A stretch of 13,783 bases of DNA from a bacterium (GTDB taxonomy: Bacteria > UBA6262): positions 1-13,783 of the forward strand of contig JAQUQP010000039.1 of NCBI GenBank assembly GCA_028716025.1, read 5' to 3'. Every line of letters starts with the position of its first letter. Within the stretch, counting starts at the first letter, position 1. Below, one piece after another: positions 6,876 through 13,688 of this stretch. Made by a program: the position numbers and the translations under genes. Below the pieces are notes generated by a model that saw only the letters and a list, made by a program, of their open reading frames with translations, was not told the DNA's origin and did no database searches.

Positions 6876-6994
6876 AAATTCGAAATTCTAATATCGAATT
6901 ACTAAACAAATTCAAATTTCCAAACTCGAATTTTCTAAGCGTTTTATTTTTGAGATTAGATATTATTTAGAGTTTAGATATTCGTGCTTAGAAA
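6876..6994. repeat. Degenerate 7-bp periodic AT-rich repeat between two pilin genes
   Basis: Cutting the gap into heptamers from 6876 gives about 17 units of related sequence. Examples are AAATTCG (6876), AAATTCT (6883), AATATCG (6890), AATTACT (6897), and further on TTAGAGT (6967), TTAGATA (6974), TTAGAAA (6988). The units drift through a few consensus forms and their reverse complements. No coding frame or clear terminator is visible. Confidence 0.55.
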
Positions 6995-7003
6995 TTGCTT
7001 CCA

Positions 7004-7552
7004 TCAGTAGTTTCCTTTGATTGCCCGCAGTACTGTACTTTGCGCGCCATTTTCCCAGGATACTGTCACGGTAATACGTTTAAACCTGGTTATCGCCGTA
7101 GACACCAAGTCCAGGTTAGTTTCGCTGACATATTCAACAACCACGCTCCTTCTATACCCGGTATACTCTGTCATCGTGGTATTATCCACTTCTCTGGGCG
7201 GAGTTTCGTTATAACCGTCATAATCGTCAACATCGTCATAATTCCGGCTCGTGGGGGTACCCGACCTGGTTTCAAAAGAATCCGGGCCTAAACGAGCTGT
7301 GGTATCAGGATTGGTCGGATCCTCGTCAAATTTTTTGCACAAGATCTCTTCCATGAGGTCCTGCGCCAGCATGTTAGCCACAGTGATCCGCTGGGGATCT
7401 TTAGCTCTTTTTACTCCCTGTCCGAGCACTGAAATGAGCGGGACAAGAGCTACTGTTATCACAACCACCGCTACCAGCACTTCCGCGAGGGTGAATCCGC
7501 TGCAAAAGTCTATTAAACTTGACTTTGTAGTTTTTTTAGTAAAACTTCTCAT
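7004..7552 (-). CDS. Minor pilin/pseudopilin, PilV/GspI/MshD-like
   Basis: The product has 182 residues. A 19-residue leader ends in CSG19, followed by FTLAEVLVAVVVI with Glu24 at +5 and a hydrophobic helix (20-40), so processing by a prepilin peptidase is expected. The segment VANMLAQDLMEEIL (58-71) is the usual GspI/PilV second helix (family pattern A..LA...mEe). A striking acidic stretch DDVDDYDGYNETPP (106-119) matches the MshD-type signature and could bind metal (inference). The C-terminus (FKRITVTVSWENGAQSTVL) is the standard closing beta hairpin of this family. The ATG at 7552 has AGAGG 5 nt upstream. It is the second of four minor pilin genes; the intergenic gaps on both sides contain repeats. 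Confidence 0.9.
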   Translation of the reverse strand: MRSFTKKTTKSSLIDFCSGFTLAEVLVAVVVITVALVPLISVLGQGVKRAKDPQRITVANMLAQDLMEEILCKKFDEDPTNPDTTARLGPDSFETRSGTPTSRNYDDVDDYDGYNETPPREVDNTTMTEYTGYRRSVVVEYVSETNLDLVSTAITRFKRITVTVSWENGAQSTVLRAIKGNY

Positions 7553-7573
7553 TTAAACCTCTAACGGATTTCA

Positions 7574-7675
7574 CCCTGTTAAACCTCCTGAAAATATATA
7601 AAACAGGATAAATATGATCTTTCTTCTAGGCTGTCTGGCTATGTTAATCGTGCATTTCTTTGAGGTCTAACAGGG
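7574..7675. repeat. Inverted repeat flanking the gap between two minor pilin genes
   Basis: CCCTGTTAAACCTC (7574-7587) and GAGGTCTAACAGGG (7662-7675) are inverted copies matching at 13 of 14 positions, separated by 74 bases. The right copy begins one base after the stop codon of the FimT-like gene. The left copy lies 22 bases before the next start codon. It may be a small mobile or extragenic repeat, or an mRNA stem that sets the relative expression of the two genes. Confidence 0.55.
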
Positions 7676-7676
7676 C

Positions 7677-8213
7677 TCATGGTTTGGTCCAGTAAACACG
7701 TCCGGTATTAGCTTCCACCCAGACAGAATAAGAGTCAGAGCCATATTGCAGGACAGCCTTACCACCGTTGGTGTTGCGACCCAGAGGATCAAATTCTATA
7801 TATTCTGTCCCCGCCGGAAACTCCGCAGATACAATGACGACATTATGATGTTCGCCTTTAGAAAAATCACGGATCATGGGTTTGCGGTTAACCGGATCAG
7901 TAAGGGGGTTGGTAAAAGTACTTGTATATACCACATAGCGGTCTTGTGACGGGTAAAAAATAACTCCGCTAATAACCTGGGTGGTTTCTGCGGTTTTCTT
8001 AGCCAATATAATATCAGATACCAGCAATCTGGAAGCAGCTTTAGCCCGGTAGCTAAGAACACCGGTCATAGAGATAAGCAGTATCGCGGTCAGGAAACCG
8101 ATCAACGCTACCATCACCATGGTTTCAACCAGGGTAAACCCCTTAGAAAAACGATTACACACCTGCCTACCGGCAGGCAGGGATTTTTTAAATAGCTTAA
8201 ATAGATTTATCAT
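7677..8213 (-). CDS. Minor pilin/pseudopilin, FimT/GspH-like, with a repeat inserted in its leader
   Basis: From the ATG at 8213 the product has 178 residues. The prepilin motif SKG25/FTLVETMVMVALIGFL has Glu30 at +5 and a hydrophobic helix at 26-46. The C-terminal half has GspH/FimT features: IIFYPSQDRYVV-like strands and EFDPLGRNTNGGKAVL followed by YSVWVEANTGRVYW. FimT/GspH subunits belong to the tip complex and, in some species, bind DNA. Residues 12-17 read LPAGRQ and are encoded by a near-perfect 20-bp palindrome, which lengthens the leader to 25 residues. The start is uncertain: a GTG at 8240 with GAGG 6 nt upstream would add nine residues, whereas the ATG has AGGA 7 nt upstream and gives a more normal leader. 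It is first of the four minor pilin genes and follows the glycosyltransferase. Confidence 0.87.
   Translation of the reverse strand: MINLFKLFKKSLPAGRQVCNRFSKGFTLVETMVMVALIGFLTAILLISMTGVLSYRAKAASRLLVSDIILAKKTAETTQVISGVIFYPSQDRYVVYTSTFTNPLTDPVNRKPMIRDFSKGEHHNVVIVSAEFPAGTEYIEFDPLGRNTNGGKAVLQYGSDSYSVWVEANTGRVYWTKP
8162..8181. repeat. Palindromic repeat inserted in the prepilin leader sequence
   Basis: CCTGCCTACC followed by GGCAGGCAGG is a 20-bp palindrome with a single broken pair. It reads LPAGRQ on the coding strand and keeps the frame open. From memory, the same peptide recurs in unrelated proteins of candidate-phylum genomes, which suggests a dispersed repeat tolerated inside genes. It lies in a part of the protein that is removed on processing. 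Confidence 0.7.
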
Positions 8214-8291
8214 ATACTCATCCTGCTTATGTAATATCACAATCTACCTCTAAATTCAACTCTAATCCTCGATTCTTGCTCTGTACCTAAT

Positions 8292-9038
8292 TTACTTTTC
8301 TTTTTTAAAGATCTCAAAACGCCCCAAATGGAGTTTTTGCAATACGAATTTCCCCACCACCCCTAAAGTAGACAGACCATAAACAGTCGAGCGCAGGAAA
8401 TTAATGGATGACGCTTCCTTAAAATAGCGCGCCGGGACTGGCGTCTCCCCCAATCGGAATCCAAAATAAACCGCTTCCGCCAGAAATTCAGTATCAAAAA
8501 CGAAGTTATCAGAATTATTTTGCCAAGGAATGGTTTCCAGCACTTTCCTGGTATAAGCCCTAAATCCGGTGTGGAACTCACTCAAGTTCTGCCCGAAGAA
8601 TATGTTTTCCACCAGGGTAAGAGCTCGGTTACTGATGTATTTATACAATGGCATGCCCCCAGCCAATGCTTCGGACCTGGTCCGGATCCGGGACCCCAGC
8701 ATTATATCATACAAACCATCGGTTATTGGCTTAATCATATAGGGGATAAGCCTGGAATCATACTGGTAATCCGGATGTACCATTACAACAATATCAGCAC
8801 CTTGTGCCAAAGCTTTTTGATAACAGGTTTTCTGATTACCGCCATAGCCCCGGTTTTTTTCATGGACAAATACCTGTAATCCCAAGGCCCGCGCCATGTT
8901 TACTGTGTTATCATGGCTGGCATCATCAACCACTATGATCTCATCCACTACTCCTGGCGGTATATCCTGTACTGTCTTAGCAATAGTTTTCTCCGCATTA
9001 TACGCTGGCATAACCACTACTATTTTTTGTTTAGCCAT
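8292..9038 (-). CDS. Family 2 glycosyltransferase, polyprenyl-phosphate sugar synthase-like
   Basis: The product has 248 residues with a GT-A fold, family GT2. Motifs are PAYNAEKTI (11-19), [13 protein letters not shown] (33-45), [10 protein letters not shown] (61-70) and the metal/nucleotide-sugar motif MVHPDYQYD (86-94), in which HPDYQYD replaces a plain DxD. Then come GSR (115-117), the acceptor-side [10 protein letters not shown] (153-162) and FDTEF (181-185). Such enzymes transfer a sugar from a nucleotide donor to a lipid carrier phosphate, or act directly in glycan assembly. No C-terminal membrane helices are present, so it is probably a peripheral enzyme on the cytoplasmic face. ATG at 9038 is preceded by AGGGGG. 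Two YfhO-like proteins are encoded directly upstream and would be the natural users of a lipid-linked sugar on the outer face. The actual sugar cannot be read from the sequence. Confidence 0.9.
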   Translation of the reverse strand: MAKQKIVVVMPAYNAEKTIAKTVQDIPPGVVDEIIVVDDASHDNTVNMARALGLQVFVHEKNRGYGGNQKTCYQKALAQGADIVVMVHPDYQYDSRLIPYMIKPITDGLYDIMLGSRIRTRSEALAGGMPLYKYISNRALTLVENIFFGQNLSEFHTGFRAYTRKVLETIPWQNNSDNFVFDTEFLAEAVYFGFRLGETPVPARYFKEASSINFLRSTVYGLSTLGVVGKFVLQKLHLGRFEIFKKEK

Positions 9039-9049
9039 TATTCCCCCTT

Positions 9050-9070
9050 AATTTTTGCTTTGCAAAAATT
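9050..9070. repeat. Perfect hairpin just upstream of the glycosyltransferase start
   Basis: AATTTTTGC and GCAAAAATT form a 9-bp stem with a 3-base loop. In the transcript it ends 3 bases before the AGGGGG ribosome site of the GT2 gene. It has no T-run on the minus strand and so is not a standard terminator. It could affect ribosome access or mRNA stability. Confidence 0.6.
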
Positions 9071-9080
9071 GGAACAGTCG

Positions 9081-9136
9081 AAATTAGAAAGTAGAAAGTA
9101 GATTGCAGTCCACTTTCAACTCTCAATTCTCAATTC
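9081..9136. repeat. Tandem 7-bp repeat overlapping the 3' end of the second YfhO-like gene
   Basis: On the plus strand the units are AAATTAG, AAAGTAG, AAAGTAG, ATTGCAG, TCCACTT, TCAACTC, TCAATTC, TCAATTC. That is eight consecutive heptamers from 9081, forming two families that are roughly inverted to each other in purine content. The last units supply the final Asn codon and TGA stop of the upstream gene. Confidence 0.65.
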
Positions 9137-11457
9137 TTAGTAATATGTCTTATTCCTCTGGCGGTCAGTACGCTTAAAGTTAACAGCATTATGACCCCGA
9201 TCCCGGTACCGATCATAAATTTAACCGGTTCATAAGAAAAATTGACCAGCCAATCCCCGGCTGGTATTTTGACTGCTCTGAAAAGATAATCAGCGTCATA
9301 GATCTTCGTTTTTTCTCCGTTGATCTCCGCTTGCCAGCCTGGATAATTAGTATCAAAAAGAACAAGCCAGGCAGGAGATGCGGTTCTCACCTGTAAGAGA
9401 ACCTCGTTCATATCATAAGATAGTATTTTCGGCTGGATGCCGGGACAGGTCGTGTCGCTGTTACTTAATCCGGAATACACCCCGGGACCGGTCAAGACAA
9501 CCACTTCTGCAGGTTTGAATTCTCTGGAAAACAGGAAATTTACTGTTTCCACATCGCTTTCTGGCGGCCGGGCTATCGCTTTTGGTACCAGTATTGCCCT
9601 TGGCAACACCAGTTTGTTCTCATAAACGCTAAAACTTTTTAAAGTAAACAGGATCCTGAGATTTTGGTCCTTTATATCATCCAGTTGAGAAAAAATATAA
9701 CGGATCCCGAACATCTGGCCCAGCGGACTGCAGCTGTAATTTGGCTGGCTCTCCAGTACCTGCATAATATTTTGTTCTTTGGCCAAGTCGATCGATTCAT
9801 AAACTCCCACATCAGCCAGGTGATAATTCATGCCCATGCTGGTCAACAACGGAAGTTTATCCCTGACCAGGTCATCGAGTCCCACAAAAACACGTCTTTT
9901 TTTCTCAAACACATAACGGTCTTGATTCAGGTGTTCCTGCAGGAACCGGATCACTGGCGGCTTATCCCGATAGAATTCTTCTTTGACTATTGGTTCCATA
10001 TCCTGGACCGAGTGGAAAAAAGTGAGGTTCCCATAAACTAAAAAAGCCAGTCCCAGGTAGAATACGGGTCTAATTATTTTATGGCGCATTAACCATAACA
10101 GCCCGAACAATAGTAGAATAACCAGCCCCAGGGAATATTCTTTCAGGATCGTAGGCAAATAATCCTGGTATAGCGACGCCATTCTTGCTGGTTCCATTTC
10201 ACGCATATACGTTCTGGCCAGCCAGGCAGCGATATTGTTGCGGAAAAAGTAAAATATTATATACCCGCCCAAGACATAGCCACTGAACACAGCCAGACGC
10301 TTGGTGCCGGTATTATTTTCCGCGGTCTGGAGCAAATATTCAAAGCCAATGCTGGCTAAAATTACCATGCTAAGATCAAGGATATATATATATTTAACCG
10401 GATAACGAACTAGGTTAAACCCAGGCAGGCATGAATAAAGGATCTTGTGGATCGGAGTATATTTACCCAAGGCAATGATCAAGCCGGCCAATCCCACCCA
10501 GGTAAAAAACCGCACCAGCTTTTTATATCCGGGATGGCGGTAACTAAGCATGATAAATAATAGCGGCAAAAAACCAAAATAAAAGCTTCTTAACCAGGAT
10601 TGCCTGAACCAGGTCTGGAGTCCGACAAAATCCCAACTGAAAGTGCGGATAAAAGTCGTAATCAGTTCAAGCGGATGCAAGGACCAGTAGCTGGCGAGTT
10701 CATAATCCACTCCTTTTTCCCTTACGGAAAGGCTGAGCATTTCTTTTAGCAGCAGGAATAGCGGCTGGATCAATAATAAAGATATAATGCCGGTTATTAA
10801 TAAAACAATAGCAATAGTCTTGGGCCGGGCCAACCTGAACGAGACTAAATAAAAGCTATAGGCGATCAACAAGATAAGGTTGAAATACATTACCTCAGGT
10901 TGCCCGCTATAAAATTCCAGGGCAAAAATCAAGCTTAACAGTACCGACCAGAACCAGTTCCCTTTCATCGCGCGCATAAAAAATAACAGGCCAAAAGTCA
11001 GCCAGGTCACCGCTGATAAAGTAGTTAACAGATTCAAGATGGAGCCCATATAACCATTGAAAGTAAAAACTATGGCCCCAATCAGGCTGCTGGCCGGATG
11101 CAGGGAAAACGAACGCAGGAGCAAGTATAAACCGAGGCCGGCTAAAATATAATGAGCTATAAATAAATACTTAAATCCAGTGACAAAAGGGAAAAGATAA
11201 TGGAATAAGCTTAAGGGATAAAAAATCGCGTGTTGCAAAGTGGCTAAAAATGGCATACCGCTAAAAATATAGGGATTCCAGAAAGGGATAATGCCGCGCC
11301 ATACCCCTTCACTGGCGTAGACGTGCATGGGTTGGTAATAGCGAACAATATCACGATAAAAAAATGTGGAGCCCTGGAAAATCACGTCTTTAAAAAAAAG
11401 TGCGCAGAAAATCAAGTAAGCGCATAAATACAGTAGATCTTTTTTGTTTAGTCGCAC
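9130..11457 (-). CDS. YfhO-like membrane glycosyltransferase (GT-C superfamily), second paralogue
   Basis: This 775-residue multi-spanning protein has a hydrophobic N-terminus, then FYRDIVRYYQPM (33-44). Arg-Asp at 35-36 is the first-loop acidic site typical of GT-C enzymes. FWNPY (59-63) and SGQPEVMY (184-191) follow, then roughly a dozen membrane helices to about residue 480, with RYPVK at 351-355. A long extracytoplasmic part and a beta domain ending LVLFDTNYPGWQAEINGE (from 698) and a last membrane helix complete the protein. The closing domain is the standard YfhO ending. YfhO proteins use lipid-linked sugars on the outer face of the cytoplasmic membrane to modify surface polymers. The start is GTG at 11457 with GGGGA 6 nt upstream. 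It lies 26 nt after its paralogue. The acceptor is unknown; adjacent pilin genes make glycoprotein modification possible. The 3' end runs into a heptamer repeat. Confidence 0.87.
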   Translation of the reverse strand: MRLNKKDLLYLCAYLIFCALFFKDVIFQGSTFFYRDIVRYYQPMHVYASEGVWRGIIPFWNPYIFSGMPFLATLQHAIFYPLSLFHYLFPFVTGFKYLFIAHYILAGLGLYLLLRSFSLHPASSLIGAIVFTFNGYMGSILNLLTTLSAVTWLTFGLLFFMRAMKGNWFWSVLLSLIFALEFYSGQPEVMYFNLILLIAYSFYLVSFRLARPKTIAIVLLITGIISLLLIQPLFLLLKEMLSLSVREKGVDYELASYWSLHPLELITTFIRTFSWDFVGLQTWFRQSWLRSFYFGFLPLLFIMLSYRHPGYKKLVRFFTWVGLAGLIIALGKYTPIHKILYSCLPGFNLVRYPVKYIYILDLSMVILASIGFEYLLQTAENNTGTKRLAVFSGYVLGGYIIFYFFRNNIAAWLARTYMREMEPARMASLYQDYLPTILKEYSLGLVILLLFGLLWLMRHKIIRPVFYLGLAFLVYGNLTFFHSVQDMEPIVKEEFYRDKPPVIRFLQEHLNQDRYVFEKKRRVFVGLDDLVRDKLPLLTSMGMNYHLADVGVYESIDLAKEQNIMQVLESQPNYSCSPLGQMFGIRYIFSQLDDIKDQNLRILFTLKSFSVYENKLVLPRAILVPKAIARPPESDVETVNFLFSREFKPAEVVVLTGPGVYSGLSNSDTTCPGIQPKILSYDMNEVLLQVRTASPAWLVLFDTNYPGWQAEINGEKTKIYDADYLFRAVKIPAGDWLVNFSYEPVKFMIGTGIGVIMLLTLSVLTARGIRHITKN

Positions 11458-11483
11458 TCTACATCCCCATAACCGGTAATGAC

Positions 11484-13688
11484 TTACTTAATTCTCAATT
11501 TAATATAATGGATAAAACAAAACAAACAAATAATAACGGCGCTCACGCTAATTAGAGCGGCCCAGGCAAAATTGTCAGGCCGGTAACTAAAAACAACAGT
11601 ATGTTGTCCGGGCGGGACGCTAATTCCACGCACTATATAGTAAGCCGGAAAAATTGCGGCTTCTTTTCCATCAATGGTCGCTGTCCAACCAGGATAATAG
11701 GTATCTGTCAGGACCAGGTTACCGGCACGTGGCAGGTCCACCGCGATCACGACTTTGTGCAGGTCATACGTTATGATCTTGGGAACAGTTTGCCTGGTAT
11801 ATTCTCCCTGCATTTGCTGCAAAGCTTCTATCAGGGTATCCGCTTTTACCTTGTCCTCAGTTGTAAATACCCTGGGCCAGGCTTGACGGTTAACATATAT
11901 CCTCCAGCCGTTTTCTTTTAGCAAGGAAAAATTCGCGTCCTTGATATCCCACAAGCTTACTACATATTTTACTCCTAAAAGGTCCAATATCCTGCTGCCG
12001 GAAGGACCTTTCTGGTAACTGGTCAAACCATAAAGGGAAAAAAAGCGGTCAAGATAGATCGACTCATAGCCTTTGGCTACGAATTCATGCCCGACCATGG
12101 CCATATTAGGCACAGATTCCCATATTGACAGATCAGCGGACTTATAAGTGTTCATATAGCTTGGCGCGTCTTTATCCGCGCCGGTGATAACCGCTTGTGT
12201 TTTAGGAGTAAAAGAAAAGCGGGCCATACCCAGAGTATCAATAATGCGCTTGAACTCACCTTTATGGCGGATACCTGAAATTGAAGTTAGTTTTTCCCTC
12301 CCGGCGGTAAAATAAGCACTGGTAAAAAATATGACCAATATTATGGCTGGGATAATATACGAATTATTAAACCGGGGAAACAACAAGGCCAGGAGTAACA
12401 AAACCAGGATGGTCAGTAGTCCCAACAACTGATATTGGTCCGGCCAAAGTCCCTGCCTGGCGAAAAATAATACCGCTGCAAAAAGAATTAGATAAATCAG
12501 GCCTAATTTTTTAGCTAGGTGGGGACGCAAAGTAGTTCTTTCGTAAGCTTCCCGGACCAAGGTATTCAGCCCAAAAGCGGCCAAAACCGCTAAACACCAA
12601 TTGAACAATACCAGGAACTTAACCGGATAACGGATAGCTTTGAGGCCAGGCATGATGACAGTTAAGAACTTGTAAAGCGGCGTATAGTTGCCAAAAGATA
12701 TGCCTACTGCTAATAAAGCGATTCCCAGAAAAGCCCACCACGATCGCCGGAGCTGGCGATCATGGTAGCTGAAAAATAACAGGACTATACCACTCAGGCC
12801 AAAATAAATATTCCCCAGCCATTCTTGTAAAATTGGTGAGCCCGTCCCCAGCCAATGCCGCAGGAATGACGGGATGGCCAGGTCAATTAACTGCCAAGGA
12901 TGAAAAGACCAAACTGTTTGGGTGGAAAAATTACTAAAAGACTCCCGGTGGGAGAGCTTCAATAATTGTAGAAAAGGCACTAATTCAATCAGTATGAACA
13001 AGGCTAAAAGACCTAAGACCAATATCAGTATTTTAGCCACATTCAAATACCCTGCCCCGCGTGTGGTGACTATCGCGAATACCATGATCGCCGCCATTGA
13101 CATATACATTACTTCTGGTTGACCGGCATAAAACTGCATACTGAGAGCCAGTGCCAGCAATACAATCCAGGGCCAATTAACTTTACGCTCCTGGGCGGAA
13201 AAGAAGAATGAAAAAACATAGCTAAGCCACGATAGAGCAGCTAACGTGGTCAGTAAATTAATTATTGAAGCCATTACCCCGCTAAAAATAAAAATAACCG
13301 CGCCGCTAAGGCTAGCGACGGGATGCAAGGCCAGTTGACGCAGCAATATATATATTCCCAATCCCGCGAACATAAAATGAAAAACGTAGATATATTTAAA
13401 AGCCCATTCAAAAGGGAAGAGAAAAACCAGCACCGAGACCGGATATAAAAGGCCATGTTGCAACGCGGCAAAAAATGGCTGCCCGCAAGAGACATACGGA
13501 TTCCAGAACGGAAATATTCCCCGCTGGATACTCTCTGCAGCCAGAAAATACATCGGGCGGTAATACTGCGAAATATCCCGCGCATATAAAGTAACTCCGG
13601 TGCATAAGAGCCGGGAAAACGCTATACCGCAAAATAACAACAACGTCCCGATGCAAAACAGGTCTTGTCGCTTAAGGACTGGTCTCAT
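11484..13688 (-). CDS. YfhO-like membrane glycosyltransferase (GT-C superfamily), first paralogue
   Basis: The 734-residue protein has the same architecture as its downstream neighbour. It has YARDISQYYRPMYFLA (35-50, Arg-Asp at 37-38), FWNPYVSCGQPF (61-72), LHPVASLSGA (121-130), FYAGQPEVMYM (186-196), RYPVK (353-357), about a dozen membrane helices, then an extracytoplasmic part and the closing domain LVLTDTYYPGWTATIDGK (from 658) with a final helix. Shared motifs in the same order along the entire length show tandem duplication followed by strong divergence. The ATG at 13688 is preceded by an in-frame stop two codons upstream, so it cannot start earlier. No strong ribosome site is visible, which suggests translational coupling to a gene that ends at this point. 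Both copies keep the Asp and Gln-Pro-Glu motifs, so neither looks decayed. Separate acceptors or sequential sugar additions are possible. Confidence 0.87.
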   Translation of the reverse strand: MRPVLKRQDLFCIGTLLLFCGIAFSRLLCTGVTLYARDISQYYRPMYFLAAESIQRGIFPFWNPYVSCGQPFFAALQHGLLYPVSVLVFLFPFEWAFKYIYVFHFMFAGLGIYILLRQLALHPVASLSGAVIFIFSGVMASIINLLTTLAALSWLSYVFSFFFSAQERKVNWPWIVLLALALSMQFYAGQPEVMYMSMAAIMVFAIVTTRGAGYLNVAKILILVLGLLALFILIELVPFLQLLKLSHRESFSNFSTQTVWSFHPWQLIDLAIPSFLRHWLGTGSPILQEWLGNIYFGLSGIVLLFFSYHDRQLRRSWWAFLGIALLAVGISFGNYTPLYKFLTVIMPGLKAIRYPVKFLVLFNWCLAVLAAFGLNTLVREAYERTTLRPHLAKKLGLIYLILFAAVLFFARQGLWPDQYQLLGLLTILVLLLLALLFPRFNNSYIIPAIILVIFFTSAYFTAGREKLTSISGIRHKGEFKRIIDTLGMARFSFTPKTQAVITGADKDAPSYMNTYKSADLSIWESVPNMAMVGHEFVAKGYESIYLDRFFSLYGLTSYQKGPSGSRILDLLGVKYVVSLWDIKDANFSLLKENGWRIYVNRQAWPRVFTTEDKVKADTLIEALQQMQGEYTRQTVPKIITYDLHKVVIAVDLPRAGNLVLTDTYYPGWTATIDGKEAAIFPAYYIVRGISVPPGQHTVVFSYRPDNFAWAALISVSAVIICLFCFIHYIKLRIK

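Noticed and set aside
6876..6994. CRISPR array
   Set aside because: Units are 7 bp, contiguous and degenerate, with no spacers and no cas genes in the window.
8214..8240. GTG at 8240 as start of the FimT-like gene
   Set aside because: It has a fair ribosome site but gives a 34-residue leader. The ATG at 8213 has its own AGGA and gives a more usual leader. Not fully excluded.
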